Of a DNA stretch of 64,000 nucleotides, positions 1-9,090 are shown one piece after another. Position 1 is the first letter of the stretch, and each line of letters begins with the position of its first letter. The stretch comes from an uncultured Nodularia sp. Lineage in GTDB: Bacteria; Cyanobacteriota; Cyanobacteriia; Cyanobacteriales; Nostocaceae. The stretch covers positions 53,087 to 117,086 of the forward strand of contig CAIWDD010000023.1 in assembly GCA_903911355.1 (NCBI GenBank), read 5' to 3'. The position numbers and the translations under genes are program-made. Below the pieces are notes generated by a model. That model saw only the letters and a list, made by a program, of their open reading frames with translations. It was not told where the DNA came from and searched no databases.

Positions 1-280
1 GAAATTTATCCTGATCTAAAGTGGTTAGGATAAAAACCTCTTGTACAGTTTTACCCTGACGGGCTATGACCTTATAACCACCCCGAATAGGTACAGATAC
101 ACGCAGTTGCATTTTTGGACAGTGACCTTTAGCCCGCCCAATAACACCAGGGGTGACAGTTTGAATCCCATCCTGCAGACAGAGACGTTCTAAAATTGGG
201 ATGAGGCCAGAAATATGAGTTGAGTGATTCCAGACTAATCTGCCATCTTTAACAGAAGCGTGTTTCGCGGGTTTACCCAT
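1..280 (-). CDS. DUF2103 family protein, 3' part missing
   Basis: The reverse strand opens with ATG at 280 and stays open to the window edge (93 codons), so the C-terminus is missing. The peptide begins MGKPAKHASVKDGRLVWNHS and continues with a THISGLIPILERL segment and an RVSVPIRGGYKVIARQGKT stretch. I recognise this as the small DUF2103 family (annotated as a predicted metal-binding protein) common in cyanobacteria. Its function is unknown. It lies 5 bp downstream of clpS on the same strand, so the two are probably co-transcribed. The family assignment is from memory of the sequence pattern, not a search. Confidence 0.6.
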   Translation of the reverse strand, partial: MGKPAKHASVKDGRLVWNHSTHISGLIPILERLCLQDGIQTVTPGVIGRAKGHCPKMQLRVSVPIRGGYKVIARQGKTVQEVFILTTLDQDKF

Positions 281-285
281 AATAA

Positions 286-612
286 TTAAGCCGCTTCCAA
301 AGGAGCCATTGTTAAACCAGCTCGACGCAGCTGTTGATGATATAGTTCCGCCATTTCTTGGGGACCTACCCAGACAATAGCTTGGCCTTCATAGTGTATC
401 TGATTGGTCAAATCCCAAGCCAGATCACCCGTCATTCCGGGAATATACTTCATCAAACACTCAGAAACGTGTTGAAAAGTATTGAAGTCATCGTTTAAAA
501 CAATCACCTTATAATTCGGATAAGTCTTACGAGTGACTTGAGTAGTCCGTCCAGGATCCACAGTTGGTGCTGTACCTGCGCCGTATACAGCTGCTGAAAT
601 TCTTGTAACCAT
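286..612 (-). CDS. clpS: ATP-dependent Clp protease adaptor ClpS
   Basis: ClpS binds the N-domain of the Clp ATPase (ClpC in cyanobacteria) and delivers N-degron substrates. The 108-residue protein has the ClpS core starting at YKVIVLNDDFNTFQHV; the NDD triplet and the later His in IHYEG correspond to the N-degron-binding residues of E. coli ClpS. The variable N-terminal tail (about 35 residues) is typical. The frame could start five codons earlier at a TTG (627), but the ATG at 612 is preferred. Cyanobacteria usually carry two ClpS paralogues; the core here looks like the less canonical one (ClpS2-like), an inference from sequence pattern only. Confidence 0.88.
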   Translation of the reverse strand: MVTRISAAVYGAGTAPTVDPGRTTQVTRKTYPNYKVIVLNDDFNTFQHVSECLMKYIPGMTGDLAWDLTNQIHYEGQAIVWVGPQEMAELYHQQLRRAGLTMAPLEAA

Positions 613-739
613 AAAACAGTTAGCCAACAGGATTTTACAAATCTACACCTACAAATTACTAGTTTAGTCTATTGTCCAGGGACTAGGGAGTAGGGACTGT
701 AAAATTCCCCATCCCCAATCCTCAAGAAACCCTGTGAGA

Positions 740-2785
740 TTAACGCCAATTATCCCAGTTTTCGTTAAAAATTGAAGTATCAGGAAAAGCTGTCGGGTTG
801 CCATTTTGCTCTAATAGACGTTTGAGATCTGCTAATTGTGGTTCTAGACTGGGTAAATTGTTCACCAGTTGGTAAGGTGCAACTTGATTTTTTAAGGCAA
901 AAGCCGCAGTAGTACCCGCAGCAGCACCCGCAGACCATTCAAAGGAGTGTACCCGATAAGCAGCGGCCGCAATGTGACTAGTGGCGATACTTTTACCTCC
1001 TACCAGCAAATTGTCGATTTTCTGGGGAATCATGGCTCTGAGGGCAATTTGAAAGGGATAAGCTTGACCAGCACCCCGCCTTTCTCCGGGAAGTTCTCTA
1101 TTACCGGGCTTTTCTGGGGGGCTTTTCTCCATACAAGGATGAAAGTCTATGGCATAGTGACCAATACCTACAGAATCAGGGAAAATAGTAGAGCGAGTCC
1201 GCCGCATTACCTGTTCCGGTGGCTTTGTACCTATAATGACAGATATGGCTTCTAAGCCAGCCAGTGTTGCTTGTAACCGGCGGTACATATCAGCAGGAAG
1301 TTTACGACGATAATACTCATCGTTGTAGTTGCGGCGAGAAATATCAGTTTCCCAAATGGTAAAACCTCCGGGTTGTCCCCAACTGGGACGGCCAATAATC
1401 CGTCGTCCTTCCCGGATATAGGGATATTTCGATAAGCCATGGGCTGTTCCCATGGGGGAATTGAAACCAGATATAAAACGGTGATTTGTGTGTTGCTCCT
1501 TGACACCTGTACCAAGTTGTGAATCTGTAGTCCCAGCCACTAACCAATAATAGTAGGCTAGTGCATTTTCTTCACCTCTGCGGAGGCTTTCCGTTCGTAG
1601 TCCCCCCATCCATCCGCCGGGTTGTAACTGTCCAGTAGCTTGCAACTGTTGGCGAGTGTAAACTAGGTTATCTTGAGGGGTTCCAGGGCGATAGTCGTTA
1701 CCCCAAGTCCAATTTTGCATGGAAATGTCCCCTGGTGTGGGAGCCGAAAACCTTACACCTCCAAATGTTGCAGGTGCTCCCTGTTGCTGGCTCCAAATGC
1801 GGCGATAGGTGAAAACTAGGTCAAAGTTTGCCAACCGCTGTAATTCATAACTAAAATATGGGGCATACTGTGGATAGAATGGGGGCATTTCCTGGGGTTG
1901 TGGTTCCTTAGTGGCTTCCATTGCAAAGGTGTAAGTGAAGCCTTGGGTACAATAAGGATTGTTTTGCTGACTGGAGGAAGAAGGTTCGAGGTGGGAGAGA
2001 GGGTCAATACCCAAACGGTAGGGAACATCCGCCAGGGCGATGATTTCCCCGGTTTCGCTAGCGTCTACGATGTACCATTTGGGAGAATTCCCTTGTGTGT
2101 TTTGGGGAACTAAGCGAATGATATTTTTAGTAAACCGAGATGAGTTTTGGTAACGATAAGCATCTTCAATGGTTTGAGATAAGGTGAAGGTGTTATGAGG
2201 TGGTGCGCCGGGGACTGGTTGATGTTGAATGGCGATCGCACTACTAATTAATTGTCCACCCCCGTCAACTGTGGAAGGTGTAACTTCTAAATCCTTAATT
2301 ACCGTATTGGGAAACCATTCTAACTTGCCTTTCCCCTTTCTTTCGGCATCTCTGAGCATATGACTGATAATCCTGTGGGCGTCACGAGGCAGAAAACAAG
2401 AGTCACTTACCCAGCATTCGCCAGGGTTTAGTTTACCATACTTGCGTTCAATCCGATTTCGCAATTCCAAGTAGCCGCGAGCATAAAATTGGCGACTGCG
2501 TTGGGTGGGGCGTTCATCTAATGCAGATGTTCCCTGGGAAGAAATTTGACCTCCCAACCAATCAGTAATTTCTGTGAGACAAACTTTGCGTCCTGCTAGT
2601 AACCCCTCGTAAGCTGTAGCTACACCTGAGAGTCCCCCACCCACAACTAAAATTTCACAATTTACGGTTTTGTCTGGGTTTCTCGGTGGTGCGGCAAGAA
2701 TGGCAGAATCAGGTGTAATAAAGTTGGATATTAAGCTGATACTGATTAATGAGGTGAATCTGTAAGACAAGTGTTTATGCTTCAT
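740..2785 (-). CDS. secreted FAD-dependent oxidoreductase
   Basis: The 681-residue protein has an N-terminal hydrophobic signal-like segment (about residues 8-31, ending SAILAA), then a Rossmann dinucleotide-binding motif VVGGGLSG (47-54) followed by the basic end of the second strand. The C-terminal region has a second FAD-contacting signature, LLVGGKSIATSHIAAAAYR, as in the FAD_oxidored family. The substrate is unknown. The signal peptide suggests export to periplasm or thylakoid lumen, which would need a Tat- or cofactor-compatible route; no twin-arginine motif is obvious (the only nearby Arg is single), so folding outside the cytoplasm is an open point. It reads in the same direction as clpS, 127 bp upstream of it. 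Confidence 0.8.
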   Translation of the reverse strand: MKHKHLSYRFTSLISISLISNFITPDSAILAAPPRNPDKTVNCEILVVGGGLSGVATAYEGLLAGRKVCLTEITDWLGGQISSQGTSALDERPTQRSRQFYARGYLELRNRIERKYGKLNPGECWVSDSCFLPRDAHRIISHMLRDAERKGKGKLEWFPNTVIKDLEVTPSTVDGGGQLISSAIAIQHQPVPGAPPHNTFTLSQTIEDAYRYQNSSRFTKNIIRLVPQNTQGNSPKWYIVDASETGEIIALADVPYRLGIDPLSHLEPSSSSQQNNPYCTQGFTYTFAMEATKEPQPQEMPPFYPQYAPYFSYELQRLANFDLVFTYRRIWSQQQGAPATFGGVRFSAPTPGDISMQNWTWGNDYRPGTPQDNLVYTRQQLQATGQLQPGGWMGGLRTESLRRGEENALAYYYWLVAGTTDSQLGTGVKEQHTNHRFISGFNSPMGTAHGLSKYPYIREGRRIIGRPSWGQPGGFTIWETDISRRNYNDEYYRRKLPADMYRRLQATLAGLEAISVIIGTKPPEQVMRRTRSTIFPDSVGIGHYAIDFHPCMEKSPPEKPGNRELPGERRGAGQAYPFQIALRAMIPQKIDNLLVGGKSIATSHIAAAAYRVHSFEWSAGAAAGTTAAFALKNQVAPYQLVNNLPSLEPQLADLKRLLEQNGNPTAFPDTSIFNENWDNWR

Positions 2786-2882
2786 AGTCAGGGGAACGTT
2801 GAACCGCTATCTCAAGTAGACGGTAGCATCTAACAAATGTTCTTCACTTGAATAGAGACATAGAAACTTTTGATACTTCAGC

Positions 2883-2915
2883 AAAAAAAGCCAGACTTCA
2901 TATCTGACTTTTTTT
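2883..2915 (-). terminator. bidirectional rho-independent terminator
   Basis: The arms AAAAAAAGCCAGA and TCTGACTTTTTTT form a 13-bp stem with one mismatch and a 7-nt loop. The A-run and T-run at the ends allow termination in both directions. It lies between infC and the FAD oxidoreductase, both on the minus strand, so it probably ends the infC transcript. Confidence 0.65.
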
Positions 2916-2925
2916 GTGTGTTCAG

Positions 2926-3048
2926 GGAATCAAAACTAACAAAGTATCCAATCTTTGTCAGCGACTCAAAGTACTAGCTGCTGATAAAGGTTACGACTCG
3001 AAACAAAAACGCGCTATCTGGATTAACAAAATATTATTAGCGGGATAG
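2926..3048 (+). pseudogene. IS4/IS5-type transposase fragment
   Basis: One short open stretch encodes a peptide containing LKVLAADKGYDSKQKR and ends at TAG 3046-3048. The LAADKGYDS segment matches the conserved region around the second catalytic Asp of IS5/IS4-family DDE transposases. No start codon, no N-terminal half and no C-terminal Glu region are present, so this is a dead fragment of about 40 codons. The family call rests on this single motif. Confidence 0.6.
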
Positions 3049-3091
3049 GTTCTTTGTAAATACCTGTCCAAACCTTTTTGTTAAGGATACG

Positions 3092-3160
3092 ACAGGATAA
3101 ATCCTGTTGATTCGCGTTTCATCCCTACGCTAAAGCGTAGGGGTTCTCACGCTCCCACTA
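3092..3160. repeat. IS200/IS605-like terminal hairpin remnant
   Basis: A perfect 9-bp stem CCCTACGCT/AGCGTAGGG with a 2-nt loop is preceded by TTCAT and followed by GGTTCTCACGCTCCC. This layout is like the subterminal hairpins left by IS200/IS605 elements in cyanobacterial genomes. No transposase reading frame is attached. A regulatory hairpin is the alternative. Confidence 0.4.
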
Positions 3161-3248
3161 TGTTTTCATAGTAACCGAACTGCTATGTTTAAGTTATAGT
3201 GAAAACTAACAATTTTGGTTAGGGGTGCAAAAAGCCTAAAAGATTAAT

Positions 3249-3740
3249 TTAAGCGGGAATTACTTGAAGAACGAGTGAGCGTTTATCGAGGGATTGGACT
3301 TTTCCGACTTCACTCAGAGCGCTAACAATGCGGTCTAGCATCTCTCCGGCTTGTTCGCGGTGTTGATGCTCTCTTCCTCGTAAGCGAATGGCGAATTTGA
3401 CTGAATCGCCTTTGCTCAACCATTGAGTTGCTTGTGCTATCCGTAAATTATAATCAGCTAAACCCACATTGGGACGTAAGCGAACCTCTTTGACAGTGGG
3501 TCTAGCACTCTGGGTCTGACGTTTTTTCTTTTGATACTGGAGCTTACCATAGTTGACAATCTTGGCAACCGGTACCTCTTTACTTTCCGACACCACAACC
3601 AGGTCAAGCTCTAGAGTTTCTGCTAGCTCTAGCGCCTCAGCAGTATTAACAAGACCACGGTTATTATTCTCATGATCAATCAAGTAGACTTGATTGGATT
3701 TAATTTGGGAGTTGATCAGTTGTTTTTTAACTACGATAAT
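3249..3740 (-). CDS. infC: translation initiation factor IF-3, probable AUU start
   Basis: IF-3 binds the 30S subunit, blocks 50S joining and proofreads the start codon. The C-domain is complete (VKEVRLRPNVGLADYNLRI, then SVKFAIRLRGRE). The first standard start, TTG at 3683, would remove the N-domain beginning, because the codons upstream encode INSQIKSNQVYLIDHENN, matching the IF-3 N-terminus (usually INERIR...VIDxDG). That frame is open back to an in-frame TAA just before GAGGAA. The only plausible initiators are ATC or ATT; ATT at 3740-3738 lies behind AGAGGA. E. coli infC uses AUU for autoregulation, so AUU is the preferred call here. The product would be 163 residues. Confidence 0.85.
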   Translation of the reverse strand: MIVVKKQLINSQIKSNQVYLIDHENNNRGLVNTAEALELAETLELDLVVVSESKEVPVAKIVNYGKLQYQKKKRQTQSARPTVKEVRLRPNVGLADYNLRIAQATQWLSKGDSVKFAIRLRGREHQHREQAGEMLDRIVSALSEVGKVQSLDKRSLVLQVIPA

Positions 3741-3870
3741 GATTTCCTCTTAATTTAATACTGGGGTTTTAATACTTGGGTTTGTGGCTTCCCTAGTCTC
3801 TGTTCTAAGACAGGTGCGCTGGTTTGCACTTACCATCTCCATAATATCATAACCGACTGCTCCACTAACC
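3741..3870 (-). promoter_or_regulatory. infC leader with SD and small hairpins
   Basis: Read on the minus strand, the leader holds an SD-like AGAGGA four bases before the ATT codon, a GTGC/GCAC small hairpin, and a CTGTCT/ACAGAG pair. These are suggestive of a structured 5' leader but I cannot assign a known element. No gene was seen in this spacer. Confidence 0.3.
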
Positions 3871-3998
3871 AGCTTACCCGCAATAAATTAATTTAGGGAC
3901 TTGCGCGGGGGGAAGTCTTCGGTGAGAATTGAATTCTGGTATAGATTGGAGATAAGCCACCCACTGCAAAAACTGACCCCAGAATCAGGATGGTTCTT

Positions 3999-6137
3999 AT
4001 GAAGCGCAAAAATCAAGTTGTCCTCACTTTAGTATTGAAAAGCGCTATTGTCTTTTCGCCCTTGCTGCTCTCTGCTGGTATTGCTACTGGACAAACCAGG
4101 CCATCCGTTTCCACAGCACTGAATAGGGCTGAGGTAATATCTGCTCAGAAGTCGGAAAAATTCTCTGAGTTACAAGCACAACAACCTACTCCAGAGCCAG
4201 TTACACCCAGGGTAGCGCCGGGTTTCAATAACACAAATGTCTTGTGGAGTCTGTGGTTAGTGATCTTGAGTTTATTTCCTGTGTCGGTAATTGCTTTATT
4301 CTGGCTGTTGCGCCGGGTAGCAATTCGTGAGATTGTTCATAGAGCAATGGCACAGCTAGATGGGTTAGAAAATCTCCAAAACCAGCTGATTATTGTCAAG
4401 CAAGATGCGGAAAATCTGATTGGAGAATCTAAACAGAGAAATCGTGAACTGGAAACAGAACTTTTGAAATTGCAACATAATATACAAAGACAACAAGAGA
4501 ATTTAGCTAATTTAGCATCTGAAATGGTGCAGTCAAAAGATGCCATCCTAGGAGAATTAAAAACGACAATTAAAGAGATTGAAGATAATTTAGAGTCTGA
4601 TTTTACAGTCAAAGTCTCTCAGTTGCAGTTAGCAGCAGAACAAACAAGAGATAGAATCATAGAAGGTTTAGAGAATCTAGAGTCTGGGTTGATCCATAAA
4701 CTAGAGAATTTGCAGTTAGAGGCTGAACAAAAAAAGAATCTCACTCTGGAAGATTTAGAAGAATCTAGGACTGAATTTGTGGCTGAACTTTCTAAGTTGC
4801 TGTCTCAGACTCAATCAGAGAAAGATAACACTGTGGCAAATCTGATTAAAATACAAGGTGATGCAGAAAACCAAAAAAATGATATTTTAGAGAATGTGAG
4901 GGAATTAGAAAGATTATTTCAAGGAGAAATATCTCACTGGCAATCTGAGGCTCGGCAAGGAAAAGATAATATTTTTGAGAGTTTAGGAAAGTTACAGGTA
5001 GATGCGCAACAAGAAAAAGATAAAACCCTAGATAGTTTAAGGGAGTTAGAAAATTTATTTAAGGCTCAAATAGCTGTATTACAGTGTGATGTACAATCCC
5101 ATAAGGATACTCTCCTAGATAGTTTGAGGGAATTACATTCAGAATTTGCGGGTGAATTATCTGAGTTACAGGTGGAGGCTCAAAACCGCAAAGCGCTAAT
5201 TGTTACCAATTTAGAAGCATCAGGTGCGGAGTTGACAGAGCAATTTTCAGATTTACAATTTCATGCTCAAGAGCAAAAGCTGTTGATTCTGGAAAAGCTG
5301 GAAAAATTAGAGACGGATTTTGTATCTCAACTTTCTAAGTTACAGTTGGATGCTCAACATCGCCAGGAGATGATTTTACAGGAATTGATCAAGACTGAAT
5401 CACCATCTGTGAGTGAAGACTCACTTGAGCTACAAGGGTCACAGTCAGTTCAGGATGACTTTCAACAAGCAGAAGATTTATTTACTCAAGGGAAATATAC
5501 CGAGGCGATCGCAGTTTATCATCAGGTGGTGAAAAATCAGCCAGATAATTCCGTGGCTTGGTTAAAACGAGGTTTAACTTTAGGAAGATTACAACGTTAC
5601 CAAGATGCTATCACTTCCTATGAAAAGGCCATTGAAATTCGCCCAGATTATCACCAGGCTTGGTGCGATCGCGGTGTGGCTTTTGGTAAACTAGGACAGC
5701 ATCAACAGGCTTTTACATCTTTTGACCAAGCTACCCAAGTCAAGGGTGATGATCCAGTGGCTTGGTTAAATCGTGGTCTTTCTTTGATAGAGTTAGAAAG
5801 ATATGAAGATGCCATGGCTAGTTTTGACCAAGCCATCAAAATTAATCCTAATTCTGCCAAGGTGTGGGATAAACGCGGTTATACTTTGGTAAGATTGGGA
5901 GAAGATGACGAAGCGATCGCCAGTTTTGACAAGGCGTTAGAAATTAATCCCAACTATGCTAGTGCTTATTATAATAAAGCCGCTTGCTATGCTCTCCAAA
6001 GACAACTAAAGTTAGCATTGACAAATCTGCAAAAAGCCATTGAACTCAATCCCAGTTATAAGGAAGATGCAGCATTTGACATTGATTTTGATGAAATTGC
6101 CGACGATAAAAGCTTTAAGGAAATTATTTCTGAATAG
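3999..6137 (+). CDS. membrane-anchored helical-repeat and TPR protein
   Basis: The 712-residue protein has a hydrophobic N-terminal signal/anchor (about residues 6-30), a second membrane segment (about 81-104, LWLVILSLFPVSVIALFWLL), then a long charged alpha-helical region (108-450) and five to six TPR motifs (about 480-670; WLKRGLTLGRLQRYQDAITS is one). Residues 209-447 follow a strict 29-residue period beginning LQxxAQ, with two units shortened to 18. The start at ATG 3999 is preferred over ATG 3990 because AGGA (3987-3990) lies 8 nt before it. TPRs imply protein binding and the helix a rod-like spacer from the membrane. The partner is unknown. The KAS III-like gene begins 75 bp downstream. 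Confidence 0.75.
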   Translation: MKRKNQVVLTLVLKSAIVFSPLLLSAGIATGQTRPSVSTALNRAEVISAQKSEKFSELQAQQPTPEPVTPRVAPGFNNTNVLWSLWLVILSLFPVSVIALFWLLRRVAIREIVHRAMAQLDGLENLQNQLIIVKQDAENLIGESKQRNRELETELLKLQHNIQRQQENLANLASEMVQSKDAILGELKTTIKEIEDNLESDFTVKVSQLQLAAEQTRDRIIEGLENLESGLIHKLENLQLEAEQKKNLTLEDLEESRTEFVAELSKLLSQTQSEKDNTVANLIKIQGDAENQKNDILENVRELERLFQGEISHWQSEARQGKDNIFESLGKLQVDAQQEKDKTLDSLRELENLFKAQIAVLQCDVQSHKDTLLDSLRELHSEFAGELSELQVEAQNRKALIVTNLEASGAELTEQFSDLQFHAQEQKLLILEKLEKLETDFVSQLSKLQLDAQHRQEMILQELIKTESPSVSEDSLELQGSQSVQDDFQQAEDLFTQGKYTEAIAVYHQVVKNQPDNSVAWLKRGLTLGRLQRYQDAITSYEKAIEIRPDYHQAWCDRGVAFGKLGQHQQAFTSFDQATQVKGDDPVAWLNRGLSLIELERYEDAMASFDQAIKINPNSAKVWDKRGYTLVRLGEDDEAIASFDKALEINPNYASAYYNKAACYALQRQLKLALTNLQKAIELNPSYKEDAAFDIDFDEIADDKSFKEIISE

Positions 6138-6212
6138 AACCATCACTATATTCCTTTCATTTTCCATATTAAAAAATTGAAAATATTCAAACGAAACAGG
6201 GGAGGATGATAG

Positions 6213-7226
6213 ATGAGCAAACAAACCGTTGGTATCACATCTATTGGTTATTACATTCCCCCAGGAATTTTAACCAGTAAGGAAATGTCAAAACTATCTC
6301 AGTTACCTGAGTTTATTTTCACTGACAAGATTGGGATCAAACAGAAACCAGTTGCAGGTAAAGATGAACATCCCAGTGATATGGGAATTAAAGCAGCATT
6401 AGCGGCTATAGATCAGGCAAAAATTACAGGGTGTGAAATTGATATTATTGCTTATTGTGCTGCGGGAGATTATGATTACAGATTTTGGTCTCCTGCTGCA
6501 AAAATTCAAGATGCACTTGGGGCAGAAAACGCTTTTGCATTTGAAGTTAAAAATTTTTGTAATAGTGGCAATTTAGGGATACATATTTGCAGAAATATGT
6601 TACTGGCAGATAATGATTTATCTTATGCATTAGTAGTCTGTAGTGATAAATTATCTATGCTGTTAGATTATTCAGATGTGAATAATTTATCAACATTTAT
6701 CATGGGTGATGGTGCAGCAGCAGTGATTCTCAAAAAAGGAGAATTAAGTAATCAAATTCTCTCTTATCACGGGATCACCAATGGAAAATTAGTAGATTGT
6801 CTCAAGGTATCCTCAGCAGGAACTAAGTTTCCTGTGGGAGGTAAGCCAATTAAGGATGAACTAAATTATTTAAAGGTTGAAGACCCTCAAGAACTAGAAA
6901 GAATCTTACAGGATGTCTATTTAGAAAACTATGGTAAAGTGATTCACAGATCCTTAGAAAAAAGCGGTTATTCAATCAAAGATGTGGACTTTTTATTAAC
7001 TAATCAAGTCAAAAAAAGTTTATCTAAAGCCATTTTAGAATCTTTGGATTTAAAGGATGAGCAGACATTCATTTCTTTGCCGGAATATGGTCATCTAGGT
7101 GCTGTAGATACTATATTTGGCTTGGCAAAAACTCTAGAAGCAAATAAAATAAAGCCTGGAAATATAGTGGTGTTAGCTAGTAGTGCGGCTGGTTTTTCAT
7201 GGGCAGCATTAACTGTAAGATATTAG
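6213..7226 (+). CDS. KAS III (FabH)-like ketoacyl synthase homologue
   Basis: The 337-residue protein has the thiolase fold of 3-oxoacyl-ACP synthase III: nucleophile Cys116 in VKNFCNSGN, the MGDGAAAVIL loop (164-173), and the C-terminal SSAAGFSWAALTVRY. In FabH the other catalytic residues are His in HQAN and Asn in GNTS, 30 residues apart. Here the aligned positions are Asn264 (LLTNQ) and His294 (EYGHLG), also exactly 30 apart, so the pair appears exchanged. It is therefore unlikely to be the housekeeping FabH; a specialised acyl-transferring or condensing enzyme is more plausible. An SD GGGGAGG (6199-6205) precedes the ATG. The gene looks more A+T-rich than its neighbour gatB. Confidence 0.8.
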   Translation: MSKQTVGITSIGYYIPPGILTSKEMSKLSQLPEFIFTDKIGIKQKPVAGKDEHPSDMGIKAALAAIDQAKITGCEIDIIAYCAAGDYDYRFWSPAAKIQDALGAENAFAFEVKNFCNSGNLGIHICRNMLLADNDLSYALVVCSDKLSMLLDYSDVNNLSTFIMGDGAAAVILKKGELSNQILSYHGITNGKLVDCLKVSSAGTKFPVGGKPIKDELNYLKVEDPQELERILQDVYLENYGKVIHRSLEKSGYSIKDVDFLLTNQVKKSLSKAILESLDLKDEQTFISLPEYGHLGAVDTIFGLAKTLEANKIKPGNIVVLASSAAGFSWAALTVRY

Positions 7227-7318
7227 ATAAAAAACTATTATAACAAGAGAATAACTTGAGCAAGATAGAGATTTATCGCTAAACTAATAATATTTGGTAT
7301 GACTAGCAATATTATAGT

Positions 7319-8794
7319 ATGACTGCTGCCACAACTGTAAAAACTGAGTACGAAGCGATTATAGGTCTAGAAACCCATTGTCAACTGAGCACCAATACCA
7401 AGATTTTCTCTAATAGCTCCACAGCTTTCGGTGCTGATCCCAATACTAACATTGACCCCGTATGTATGGGCTTACCTGGAGTTTTACCTGTACTGAATGA
7501 AAAAGTCCTAGAATATGCGGTAAAGGCGGGTTTGGCTTTGAATTGCCAAATTGCTAAGTATAGTAAATTTGACCGTAAACAGTATTTTTATCCTGATCTG
7601 CCCAAAAATTACCAAATTTCTCAATATGACCTCCCGATTGCGGAACATGGTTGGTTAGAAATCGAATTGGTAGATGCTGAGGGCGAACCGATTCGTAAAC
7701 GCATTGGTGTGACTCGTTTGCACATGGAGGAAGATGCAGGAAAACTGGTACACGCCGGGAGCGATCGCCTGTCTGGTTCTAGCTATTCTCTGGTAGACTA
7801 TAATCGCGCAGGTGTGCCATTAGTAGAAATTGTTTCCGAGCCTGACTTGCGTTCTGGTGAAGAAGCTGCGGAATATGCCCAAGAATTACGCCGAATTATG
7901 CGTTATCTTGGTGTGAGTGATGGCAATATGCAAGAAGGTTCTCTACGCTGTGATGTGAATATCTCTGTGCGTCCAGTAGGACAACAGAAGTTTGGCGTTA
8001 AGGTAGAAATTAAAAATATGAACTCCTTCAACGCCATTCAAAGAGCCATTGATTACGAAATTGAGCGCCAAATTGCAGCCATAGAAGCGGGGGAACCGAT
8101 TATCCAAGAAACTCGCTTATGGGAAGAAGGCGCTCAACGTACGATTAGTATGCGGGTGAAAGAAGGTTCTAGTGATTACCGCTACTTCCCAGAACCAGAT
8201 TTAGCACCGATTGAGGTATCCCAGTCCCAATTAGAGCAATGGCGAGGGGAACTTCCCGAACTACCCGCCCAAAAACGTCATCGCTATGAAACTGATTTAG
8301 GGCTTTCAGCTTATGATACAAGGGTGTTGACAGAAGACCGCACCGTGGCGGATTATTTTGAAGGTGTGATTGTTGCTGGGGGTAATCCCAAAGCTGCTGC
8401 TAACTGGATTACTCAAGACATCGCCGCATACCTCAACAAGCAAAAGCTGAGTATTACTGAAATTGCTCTCACTCCCGCCAATTTAGCTGAGGTAATTAAT
8501 CGAATTGAATCTGGTAAAATCAGCAATGCCCAAGCTAAACAAAAGCTGGGGGATTTGCTGACTGGTATTTCCCCAGAGGAGGCTTTTGCAGGTCAGGAGT
8601 TAATCACTGATCCTAGTGTACTAGAACCGATCATTGATGAGGCGATCGCTGCTAATCCCAAAGAACTAGAGAAGTATCGCCATGGTAATACCAAGCTGAA
8701 AGGCTTCTTTGTGGGACAGGTTTTGAAGAAAACCGACAAACGAGCTGATCCTCAACTAACTAATGAATTAGTTGAGAAAAAACTGAATTCTTAG
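7319..8794 (+). CDS. gatB: Asp/Glu-tRNA amidotransferase subunit B
   Basis: GatB is the tRNA-binding kinase subunit of GatCAB, which converts Glu-tRNA(Gln) (and Asp-tRNA(Asn)) to the amidated form using ammonia delivered from GatA. The full-length 491-residue protein has the GatB cradle domain with HMEEDAGK (135-142) and the family signature DYNRAGVPLVEIVSEPDLRS (160-179), followed by the helical and YqeY-like tail (about 340-490) that contacts the tRNA elbow. gatA and gatC are not in the window, which is usual for cyanobacteria. A terminator follows at 8914. Confidence 0.96.
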   Translation: MTAATTVKTEYEAIIGLETHCQLSTNTKIFSNSSTAFGADPNTNIDPVCMGLPGVLPVLNEKVLEYAVKAGLALNCQIAKYSKFDRKQYFYPDLPKNYQISQYDLPIAEHGWLEIELVDAEGEPIRKRIGVTRLHMEEDAGKLVHAGSDRLSGSSYSLVDYNRAGVPLVEIVSEPDLRSGEEAAEYAQELRRIMRYLGVSDGNMQEGSLRCDVNISVRPVGQQKFGVKVEIKNMNSFNAIQRAIDYEIERQIAAIEAGEPIIQETRLWEEGAQRTISMRVKEGSSDYRYFPEPDLAPIEVSQSQLEQWRGELPELPAQKRHRYETDLGLSAYDTRVLTEDRTVADYFEGVIVAGGNPKAAANWITQDIAAYLNKQKLSITEIALTPANLAEVINRIESGKISNAQAKQKLGDLLTGISPEEAFAGQELITDPSVLEPIIDEAIAANPKELEKYRHGNTKLKGFFVGQVLKKTDKRADPQLTNELVEKKLNS

Positions 8795-8913
8795 GTCTTT
8801 ACTGTTTTTTCACCTAATTCTTCATCATTTCTTTACAAAAAGATAGAAAAATAGGTTACACCCCTCACCCCTTAAAGGCTATTCTATGTATTGTAGATGA
8901 ACCCTAATGATCT

Positions 8914-8947
8914 GGAGAGCTGCCCATGAGCTCTCCTGATTTTTTTG
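8914..8947 (+). terminator. terminator after gatB
   Basis: An 8-bp perfect stem GGAGAGCT/AGCTCTCC with a 7-nt loop is followed by TGATTTTTTT. It lies 120 bp after the gatB stop. Confidence 0.75.
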
Positions 8948-9090
8948 TTTATTCACCACAGATAAACATAGAACCAGTCAAGCTGGTTAGCCTAGCCATA
9001 TCCCCTCGGTTAAACTTACCCAAAACAACATTTTTGATTGACTTTGATTAACCGCACCAGTTTTCAAGTAAATAAAGTAGACACCTGAAA

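Noticed and set aside
947..1255. Plus-strand open frame inside the FAD oxidoreductase gene
   Set aside because: It is antisense to a conserved coding region and has no ribosome-binding site or recognisable motif.
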